Shown: positions 43,292 to 49,475 of the stretch, one piece after another
Layout of the letters: each line of letters opens with the position of its first letter
Numbering within the stretch: the first letter of the stretch is position 1
NCBI GenBank assembly: GCA_964230805.1
Contig: CAXRIA010000012.1
Coordinates: 1 to 49,475 of the forward strand
Length of the DNA: 49,475 bases
Direction of reading: 5' to 3'
DNA from: Flavicella sp964230805
GTDB lineage: Bacteria; Bacteroidota; Bacteroidia; Flavobacteriales; Flavobacteriaceae
Notes under the pieces: model-generated
Seen by the model: only the letters and a program-made list of their open reading frames with translations
Database searches by the model: none
Told to the model about the DNA's origin: nothing
Program-made: the position numbers and the translations under genes

Positions 43292-45883
43292 ATGTCAAAA
43301 CAAACAAAACTTTCAAGATTTAACGATAGCGTACTCTCAAAGTACCAAGTATACAATAGTGTTTTTATGACATTGCCTTTTGACAACGTTACAAAAACAG
43401 GGACACTATTGCCCCTGTTCAACCAAACATGTATCGAAGGGTTTCAAAATGGAAAAACACCTACAGAAATCGTAAGTACCTTTTTTGATAAATACAAATC
43501 CGATTGCTCGGAAGATGACCGAATTGGATTCCTTTTTAAGTTCATTCAATATATTGAACGTCAGGTTGTCCTTTTTGACGCCATAGAAGATGCTGCCTTC
43601 CCTGTAATTAACAATATGAATGGAATTGGCACCATGCGAAACATCAAAGAAGTTGCCAGCTCCAAAAGAGTCAAAACCGAACTTCAAGATTATTTGAAAG
43701 AATTCAAAACACGCTTGGTTCTGACAGCGCACCCGACACAATTTTACCCGGGCACCGTATTGACCATTCTTACAGACTTGCAAAATGCCATCAAATCTGA
43801 TGATTTGACAATGATCAAAAAATTATTGTCTCAATTGGGAAAAACACCTTTTTTCGCAGACCAAAAGCCCACTCCCTACGACGAGGCGATCAGTTTGATT
43901 TGGTACTTAGAAAATGTATTCTACCACTCCATCAGTAAAATATACAACTATATACAGACACACATTTTTGACGGAAAACCAATTGACAATGACATTATCA
44001 ATCTTGGTTTCTGGCCTTGTGGAGATAGAGATGGAAATCCATTCGTAACTACGGAAACTACCTTACGTGTTGCCCGAAAATTACGTCAAACCATCCTAAA
44101 AAATTATTACCGAGATGCGCGTCAAATAAAGAGACGTCTTTCTTTTGAGGGTGTTTACGACATCATCAGTGACATTGAAACAAGATTATACGACAGTTGT
44201 ATTTCTGAGGACGCACCGATAAAAATTTCGTGCGATGCTTTGTTAAACAAATTGTACACTATCAAAAAAACGTTGAAAGACCAACACAACAGTTTGTTCA
44301 TTGAAGAGGTAGATAGCTTTATCAACAAAATAAAAATATTCGGGTACCATTTTGCTACCATGGACATTAGACAAGATAGCCGTGTGCACCACAATGTTTT
44401 TGTTGGAATCGTAAAAGAACTACAAGAAAAAAATACAAAAATTTTCCCAGACAACTACCTAGAACTAGCCCCTGACGAACAAATTCAAGTTTTGGCAAAA
44501 GTAAAGGGAACTGTTGATCCAGAAGATTTTTCAGATGAAATGGCTGTCAAAACGTTGGGGTCAATGCAAGCCATTAGTACCATTCAAAAAGAAAATGGTG
44601 TGCGAGGGGCAAACCGATACATCATCAGTAACAACCAAACAGCACTGAATGTAATGGAAACCTTTGCCATGCTCAACCTGTCTGGTTTTGAAGATGGTTT
44701 GTCTGTTGATGTTGCTCCATTATTCGAAACGGTAGAGGATTTACAAGTGGCGCCACAAGTGATGCGACAGCTATACAGCATTCCTGAATACCGTGCTCAC
44801 GTAGAAAAAAGAGCCAACAAACAAAACATCATGCTGGGATTCTCTGACGGAACCAAAGATGGAGGATATTTGATGGCCAACTGGGGTATCTACAAAGCCA
44901 AAGAAGAACTGAGTGCCGTTTCACGTGAATTTGGAATCAAAGTAATTTTCTTCGACGGACGTGGTGGACCACCGGCACGTGGAGGAGGAAAAACTTCTAA
45001 ATTCTATGCATCGCTTGGACCAAATATTGAAAATCAAGAAATTCAATTGACCATCCAAGGGCAAACCATCAGTTCTAACTTTGGAAACAGAAAATCTTCC
45101 CGATACAATATTGAGCAATTGCTAGGTGCAGGAATCACCAACAGTATATTTGACGATCCTAAAAATGGTGCCATGCACGATGAAGACCGAGCCATCATGA
45201 CGGATCTTGCCGAAACGAGTTTTGCGGCTTATTCTGATTTCAAAAACCACCCTATGTTTATTCCTTATTTGGAGCGTATGAGTACTTTGAAATTTTATGG
45301 AAAAGCCAATATCGGATCCAGACCTTCCAAGCGATCAAAATCGACGAAATTAGACTTTGGTGATTTGAGAGCCATTCCTTTTGTGGGAAGTTGGTCGCAA
45401 CTGAAACAAAATGTTCCCGGTTTCTTCGGAGTGGGTACTGCCTTTAAAAAATACGAAGATGCAGGAGATTTTGAAAAAATCCAAACGTTCTACAACCGCT
45501 CGAATTTCTTCAAAACCTTGTTAGAAAACAGCGTGATGTCCTTGACAAAATCGTTCTTTGAATTGACCTCATACATGGCCAAAGACGAAGAGTTTGGTGA
45601 TTTTTGGAATATTATTCACGAAGAATACATTCTTACAAAACGTCTCTTATTAAAGCTTACAGGACATTCAGAATTGATGGAAAATTATCCAGAAGGAAAA
45701 GCTTCTATCGCTGTGCGTGACTCTATTGTGCTGCCTTTGTTAACGATACAACAATACGCGTTACGAGAAGTACAAAATATGAACAAATCTGGTGTAAAAG
45801 ACCCTAAGAAATTGGAAACTTTTGAAAAAATAGTGACTCGATCTCTCTTCGGAAATACCAATGCAAGTCGAAACTCTGCCTAA
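43292..45883 (+). CDS. ppc: Phosphoenolpyruvate carboxylase
   Basis: PEPC fixes bicarbonate onto PEP to make oxaloacetate. Catalytic blocks are present in a diverged form: LTAHPTQ with H147 (usually TAHPTE), MLGFSDGTKDGG, and FFDGRGGPPARGGG with R557 and R563 (usually HGRGG...GRGG). The C-terminus reads GNTNASRNSA rather than the enterobacterial RNTG. The length of 863 residues is normal. The ATG at 43292 is preferred over an in-frame TTG six bases earlier. With maeB it balances C3 and C4 pools and feeds the citric acid cycle. Confidence 0.93.
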   Translation: MSKQTKLSRFNDSVLSKYQVYNSVFMTLPFDNVTKTGTLLPLFNQTCIEGFQNGKTPTEIVSTFFDKYKSDCSEDDRIGFLFKFIQYIERQVVLFDAIEDAAFPVINNMNGIGTMRNIKEVASSKRVKTELQDYLKEFKTRLVLTAHPTQFYPGTVLTILTDLQNAIKSDDLTMIKKLLSQLGKTPFFADQKPTPYDEAISLIWYLENVFYHSISKIYNYIQTHIFDGKPIDNDIINLGFWPCGDRDGNPFVTTETTLRVARKLRQTILKNYYRDARQIKRRLSFEGVYDIISDIETRLYDSCISEDAPIKISCDALLNKLYTIKKTLKDQHNSLFIEEVDSFINKIKIFGYHFATMDIRQDSRVHHNVFVGIVKELQEKNTKIFPDNYLELAPDEQIQVLAKVKGTVDPEDFSDEMAVKTLGSMQAISTIQKENGVRGANRYIISNNQTALNVMETFAMLNLSGFEDGLSVDVAPLFETVEDLQVAPQVMRQLYSIPEYRAHVEKRANKQNIMLGFSDGTKDGGYLMANWGIYKAKEELSAVSREFGIKVIFFDGRGGPPARGGGKTSKFYASLGPNIENQEIQLTIQGQTISSNFGNRKSSRYNIEQLLGAGITNSIFDDPKNGAMHDEDRAIMTDLAETSFAAYSDFKNHPMFIPYLERMSTLKFYGKANIGSRPSKRSKSTKLDFGDLRAIPFVGSWSQLKQNVPGFFGVGTAFKKYEDAGDFEKIQTFYNRSNFFKTLLENSVMSLTKSFFELTSYMAKDEEFGDFWNIIHEEYILTKRLLLKLTGHSELMENYPEGKASIAVRDSIVLPLLTIQQYALREVQNMNKSGVKDPKKLETFEKIVTRSLFGNTNASRNSA

Positions 45884-45921
45884 CATTTTTCAAAAGCAGA
45901 CAAATTAAAATAGCAATGCAT

Positions 45922-45961
45922 AACCATCGTGGTCATCTTATTTTCCACGATGGTTTTTTTT
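45922..45961 (+). terminator. ppc terminator overlapping the convergent gene
   Basis: A perfect 11-bp stem (45922-45932 with 45945-45955) closes a 12-base loop and is followed by a T run. It ends ppc. The right arm and part of the loop are also the last codons and stop of the convergent DUF5916 gene. Confidence 0.9.
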
Positions 45962-48436
45962 GATTTTAATCCTGTTGTAATCAATCAAGTAATTTATCCT
46001 TATCGAAAATTGATGCTGCGTAGGTTGGGAAAAAAGATTGCTAAGACTCCTGTAGTAATCCATTTCGGTTGCATTGTCATTATTAAATATTTGGTTACGA
46101 TACAACAACACTAAATTACTTCCTGGAGCAAACCACCACTCGTAATCAATATCGAGATTCCAAATATTAAAATTTGTATTCGGGTCATCATCCAGCAAAG
46201 AAAAGTCTGTTTGAATTCGGTTTCCATTTTCTGCAAGTTCAAATAAAACCGGATCGTATTTTGCCCGGCTCCAATAATTTCTCAATCTCAAATTCATCCA
46301 TTTTTTACTATTAAAAAAAAGCTTCATCTGAATATTGTTTTCAACGGAACGGATGTTCCTTCTTCCAAAATAGATGGCATCGTTTGAGGCACTAAGGTAG
46401 CCTACATCGTCGTTAACATGAAGATGATTGGAGTTTAAGGTTAGTGAAAATTGTTCCGAAAAACGATACAGTGTAGAAATGTCTATTCTGTTTCGAGACC
46501 AGTGCTCATTAAAATCTTCATTAAAATAAGCAACGTTGTTCCATTGGATTCTGTAGGAAAAATCTCTGTTTTTGTTTGACTGCACACCAAGCTTCAATTG
46601 AACGTTTTCAGGCTCCAGAATAAAACGGTTGTAAACTCTTGGCTTGTTATAATCTTTTTTGATTGATGAATAGGCAACGTCTGCTTCGAAAATCATTAAG
46701 TTTTGAGTTGAAAAATCATTCCCAAACCGAATGCCCCAATTTTTCCTATCAAAAGAATGAAAGGTACGCGTATCATGAAACCGCAGAAAATTGCTGTATT
46801 TTCGGAGCAATCCATACTCATTGAGGAGCTGATACCCAATTCTTGCAAAATAACTTTGATGATCGATGTAATTGAAGTACCCTAATTCATTTTGATCATA
46901 ATCCTTGTCAACACCCCACCAACCTAGTTTGTATCTAAAATTCCCTTTGAGTTCACTCAGGCTGACGCCTGATCTAAATCCATTGGCACCACTTTTTTCA
47001 GGTGTTTTACTGCCAAAAACCTTCAATTTTAAATTAAAATCTCTGTTATTGTCAAACAAGTCTGCTACAAAGGCACTATTGTTTCCCAACAACCCCTTGC
47101 TACCTGATTTATTCGCATTTAAAAAACTTACTGATGAATAGTCATTTAACAATTGCTGAGACAATGCAACTACATTATAATTGACCACAGGCTGAATCGT
47201 CTCTTTTCTGTGGTCATCAGAAGATGTATTTTGTATGTGCGCTTCTACTTTGTCTGTAATCGCGTTTAGAAAACCCACGCTGAGTTTGTTGTTGGTTGTT
47301 CCCGTAATCTTAACTGCATTCAAGAGTTGTGGGGTACCATCAAAATCAACAACCTGTTCATCATTTTCCAACAACCCGTTATCTACTGTTGTTTTTTCTC
47401 CAATTCTTCGGCTATAAAAAAGCAATCCTCCACCCATATCTCCGTCTGCAATTTCAAACATGGTAGCACCTTCTGTAAAAAAGGCTCTATTTTCAGAAAA
47501 CTGTTGCTCAAAAGGCCCCAAATTAAGTCTCACATCATCAAAGGCTACTTGTCCAAAATCTGGGATCAGCGATGCATCTAACGTAAAACTACTGCTCAGT
47601 CCATATTTTAAATCCATCCCTGCCGAATATGAAAATGCCGATCTCTTTCCTTTTTGAGCACTTAGAGACGTTTGAGCATAGGGATAAAAAAACAGCCTCA
47701 CTGGTGGGTTCACATTTTCAATTCCTGTTAGAGTTCCATTCGACTCGTGGTACTTTAACTCGTTCGCATTTACAGGACTCCATACATAGGTTTCGTCCAC
47801 ACTGCGCAGTTTACGTCCAAAATTGACACCCCAAAGCTGTACATTTTTCTCAGGAAAACGAAGTGCGCTAAAAGGGATTTCCATTTCTAAGCTCCACCCT
47901 TCAGAATTGTGGTTTATTTGGGCATTATAAACTGTGTCGTATAAAAAATCATCTGATTGAATTGGCCCTGAGGAATAGACATCTCCAATTGTTCCTGAAC
48001 TGGTAACTTGAAAGCCAAAAAAATTCAAATCGTCATTATAGGTATTGAAGGTTACAAAAAATGTTTCGGCATTTACATCCCAAATATCATCACGCTGACT
48101 AAATTCTTTTGGAATATTATTGGGATTGGGATGCTTCAGTTTGGCAGCAACATATACCGCCTTTTGATCATACCCTACATACGCAGTGGTCTCATATTCT
48201 TTAGGAATTTTTTTACCGTATCGGGTTTCGGGCCAAATCAACGTAAAGTCGGTTGCAGGGTCCATGTTGCTCCAAATATTTTCTGAAAGTATGCCATCAA
48301 TGACAGGAGCTTTTTCTATTCTTTGTGCTTTTAAAATCTTACGCTCTTGTGCCAACATTGCTACTTGAGAAAACAAGCAACACATTACGATAAAAATCTT
48401 CACTAGTGTAGGGGTTTGTTGTTTCTGACAATCCAT
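45938..48436 (-). CDS. DUF5916 outer-membrane protein with CBM9-like N-terminus
   Basis: A signal peptide (about residues 10-30, ending MLAQ) is followed by a carbohydrate-binding family 9-like domain (about 35-225: APVIDGILSENIWSN, FFVTFNTYNDDLNFFGFQV, WSLEMEIPFSALRFPEK). A long DUF5916 region of alternating strands (about 235-832: DLKYGLSSSFTLDASLIPDFGQ, FSENRAFFTEGATMFEI) looks like an outer-membrane beta-barrel. The function is unknown; the N-terminal domain suggests contact with sugars at the surface. The last codons overlap the ppc terminator. It lies near a GH3 gene on the same strand, so a link to polysaccharide use is possible but unproven. Confidence 0.88.
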   Translation of the reverse strand: MDCQKQQTPTLVKIFIVMCCLFSQVAMLAQERKILKAQRIEKAPVIDGILSENIWSNMDPATDFTLIWPETRYGKKIPKEYETTAYVGYDQKAVYVAAKLKHPNPNNIPKEFSQRDDIWDVNAETFFVTFNTYNDDLNFFGFQVTSSGTIGDVYSSGPIQSDDFLYDTVYNAQINHNSEGWSLEMEIPFSALRFPEKNVQLWGVNFGRKLRSVDETYVWSPVNANELKYHESNGTLTGIENVNPPVRLFFYPYAQTSLSAQKGKRSAFSYSAGMDLKYGLSSSFTLDASLIPDFGQVAFDDVRLNLGPFEQQFSENRAFFTEGATMFEIADGDMGGGLLFYSRRIGEKTTVDNGLLENDEQVVDFDGTPQLLNAVKITGTTNNKLSVGFLNAITDKVEAHIQNTSSDDHRKETIQPVVNYNVVALSQQLLNDYSSVSFLNANKSGSKGLLGNNSAFVADLFDNNRDFNLKLKVFGSKTPEKSGANGFRSGVSLSELKGNFRYKLGWWGVDKDYDQNELGYFNYIDHQSYFARIGYQLLNEYGLLRKYSNFLRFHDTRTFHSFDRKNWGIRFGNDFSTQNLMIFEADVAYSSIKKDYNKPRVYNRFILEPENVQLKLGVQSNKNRDFSYRIQWNNVAYFNEDFNEHWSRNRIDISTLYRFSEQFSLTLNSNHLHVNDDVGYLSASNDAIYFGRRNIRSVENNIQMKLFFNSKKWMNLRLRNYWSRAKYDPVLFELAENGNRIQTDFSLLDDDPNTNFNIWNLDIDYEWWFAPGSNLVLLYRNQIFNNDNATEMDYYRSLSNLFSQPTQHQFSIRINYLIDYNRIKIKKNHRGK

Positions 48437-48481
48437 TGGAATTGATCAACGTTATAATTTTATGCAATTGGTTCAGGAATT

Positions 48482-48489
48482 CAAAAATA
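48482..48489 (-). promoter_or_regulatory. Candidate -7 box of the DUF5916 gene
   Basis: TATTTTTG on the minus strand lies 46 bases before the ATG. A -33 element at the right spacing is not evident. Confidence 0.35.
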
Positions 48490-48645
48490 ATTAAACAGCA
48501 CACAACCTCCGCTAGGCTCTTTTGATTTGTATTTGTGATTCCTCTTTTTTGACTTGTTTTCAAACTACCTAAATTTGCATTCAATGATTTTCTCAATAAA
48601 TTAAAGAGAAAAAGCGACTGTTTTCACCATTTTTGGCGTGTTTCA

Positions 48646-48661
48646 TTTTGGCGTGCCAAAA
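48646..48661. promoter_or_regulatory. Palindrome, possible operator
   Basis: TTTTGGC and GCCAAAA are 7-base inverted arms around GT. The left half TTTTGGCGTG also occurs directly upstream at 48631-48640, so there is a direct repeat with a 15-base period. The site is 210 bases before the DUF5916 start. Sugar regulators often bind such symmetrical sites; no regulator gene is seen here. Confidence 0.35.
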
Positions 48662-48741
48662 ACAACCGCAACGCCATGGTTATTCAATGTTTCAAACCTA
48701 ACATTTGCCACCAAACAGTATTTAACACTGTGATGTTATAC

Positions 48742-48779
48742 AAAAAGAATAAGCCCAACGATTTACGCTAGGCTTATTC
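48742..48779 (-). terminator. Terminator downstream of the GH3 gene
   Basis: A perfect 9-bp stem (48747-48755 with 48771-48779) closes a 15-base loop, followed by five Ts on the minus strand. It lies past the decayed sorting-domain remnant, not right behind the GH3 stop. This supports the view that the remnant was once part of the gene. Confidence 0.85.
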
Positions 48780-48802
48780 AAATCTAAAAAAAATTAGAAG
48801 TA

Positions 48803-48957
48803 TTAGTCAATTACTAATTTGCTCGCTACCTGCTTCCTTCTGTATCAATTATAACCACGTACATCCCTTTTGACAGGTCTGAAACATCGATATTATCTCC
48901 TTCTGTAACTACTTTTTGCAAAACACCTACCAAAACTATCGTTAGTTTATTAGTCAA
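48803..48957 (-). pseudogene. Remnant of a T9SS type A sorting domain behind the GH3 gene
   Basis: Read in the +1 frame relative to the GH3 stop, the minus strand gives NKLTIVLVGVLQKVVTEGDN, then IDVSDLSKGMYVVIIDTEGS. A further one-base shift gives VASKLVID and a stop (48803). The IDVSDLSKGMYVV pattern and the final KLVID are typical of the second half of type A sorting domains. The first half (the PNP motif) is missing. It starts right at the GH3 stop codon and ends before the terminator, so it is most likely the old C-terminus of that enzyme. At least two frame changes and a deletion are needed to explain it. Confidence 0.75.
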
Positions 48958-49475
48958 AGCTCATACCACTTCCTTGGGCAAACAACACTCCTTCTCCCTC
49001 AGATGATATAGGCCATGTAAAATTAAGCTTTCCAGATGGTTCAGCGTCACCAAACACCACATCTGCAATTCCTTCTCCAGCCATTCCTGGTAAAAAAGAA
49101 GCCAAAAAAGCATCCCAATTGTCGAGATGGTCATGTACCATCAATGGACGACCACTTAGCACAATGACAATAAGTGGATTTCCTGATGCATAAACACGGT
49201 CTAAAATTTCTTTGTCTAATTTGTTTAGGCTTAAATCTGCATCATCTCCATAGCCCTCTGCATAAGGATACTCCCCAACAACTGCAATCACCACATCATC
49301 GCTTGAAAGAGAAACGGCGTTGGGGTCGTAGGAGATTTTGGCTTGTGGAGCTACTTCTTTGAGTCCATTCAATATTGATGTCCCTTCGGGTTGAAGAACA
49401 TGTTTATTCGTAAAAATACTAAACTCCTCAATAGATAACTCTTGGTCTTTGTTCTGATCTGCCCTATTGAACTCA
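48950..49475 (-). CDS. GH3 family glycosidase, C-terminal part (cut by window edge)
   Basis: The frame is open to the window edge; the start lies outside. GTSILNGLKEVAPQAKISY, VVIAVVGEYPYAEGYGDDAD, VIVLSGRPLMV and GKLNFTWPISSE match the C-terminal (alpha/beta sandwich) domain of GH3 beta-glucosidase-like enzymes, ending LFAQGSGMSFD. The most upstream residues visible read EFNRADQNKDQELSIEEFSI, an EF-hand-like sequence where GH3 proteins usually have a short loop. The gene ends without a sorting domain, but a decayed one follows out of frame. Substrate cannot be judged from this part. Confidence 0.88.
   Translation of the reverse strand, partial: EFNRADQNKDQELSIEEFSIFTNKHVLQPEGTSILNGLKEVAPQAKISYDPNAVSLSSDDVVIAVVGEYPYAEGYGDDADLSLNKLDKEILDRVYASGNPLIVIVLSGRPLMVHDHLDNWDAFLASFLPGMAGEGIADVVFGDAEPSGKLNFTWPISSEGEGVLFAQGSGMSFD

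Larger units (their letters stand above)
48437..48741. other. Intergenic region upstream of the DUF5916 gene
   Basis: About 300 bases without a gene. It holds a candidate -7 box (48482-48489), a near-perfect palindrome TTTTGGCGTGCCAAAA (48646-48661) and a second copy of its left half (48630-48640). It ends at the GH3 terminator. Open frames here look like chance. Confidence 0.6.

Noticed and set aside
48339..48596. 85-residue minus-strand frame overlapping the start of the DUF5916 gene
   Set aside because: It overlaps the signal-peptide coding region in another frame and has no conserved features.
1..49475. Search for CRISPR arrays, insertion sequences, integrases, toxin-antitoxin or restriction genes
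   Set aside because: No regularly spaced repeats, transposase or integrase motifs, or defence gene signatures were recognised on either strand.

Overview
The window reads as chromosomal DNA of a marine member of the Bacteroidota, most likely family Flavobacteriaceae. It has a complete Na+-pumping NADH:quinone reductase operon, a NhaB sodium/proton antiporter, and the gliding/type IX secretion (T9SS) translocon gene sprA with a candidate plug gene. T9SS type A sorting domains sit at the ends of secreted proteins. Promoters follow the Bacteroidota pattern (TTG or TTTG, about 19 bases, TAnnTTTG), and the DNA is A+T rich with little Shine-Dalgarno signal. Species cannot be named from sequence alone.

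Layout. 0.3-6.1 kb: nqrABCDEF on the minus strand, ending at a strong hairpin. 6.5-11.9 kb: an accessory, tightly packed plus-strand operon. It encodes a surface protein with 17-residue repeats, a T9SS metallopeptidase, a T9SS cargo gene cut by an in-frame stop, and a frameshifted membrane phosphoethanolamine-transferase-like gene. 12.1-13.8 kb: T9SS plug-like protein and apaG. 13.8-15.5 kb: a minus-strand pair, a DUF6695-like protein and an NRDE/TANGO2 protein. 15.7-20.3 kb: pabB, tilS and a dsbD-like gene. 20.4-22.7 kb: a sugar N-acetyltransferase, tonB, a VanZ-like gene and gcvH. 22.8-32.9 kb: maeB-ruvA-sprA, transcribed in that order. 33-34.4 kb: queG and tRNA-Val(UAC), followed by a degraded copy of the tRNA 3' end and terminator. 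34.4-37.6 kb: exbB-exbD-tonB-like-folC. 37.8-40.4 kb: nhaB and anmK. 40.6-42.6 kb: DUF1456, a 54-residue DUF4177-like protein, a HAD phosphatase and a DUF4369 lipoprotein. 42.6-45.9 kb: DUF4442 protein and PEP carboxylase. 45.9-49.5 kb: a DUF5916 outer-membrane-type protein and the C-terminal part of a GH3 glycosidase whose sorting domain has decayed.

How the genes fit together. Na+-NQR builds a sodium gradient and NhaB handles sodium return. ExbB/ExbD and two TonB-like proteins pass inner-membrane energy to outer-membrane transport. SprA and the plug protein belong to the channel that exports the secreted cargo seen here. PEP carboxylase and malic enzyme balance the C4 pool.

I found no clear new defence or mobile system. 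The best leads are clustered damage to exported-protein genes, including a T9SS tail stranded out of frame behind a GH3 gene. Others are EF-hand-like loops in NhaB and in the GH3 protein, the partly duplicated tRNA-Val end, and a possible permuted papain fold in the DUF6695-like protein.
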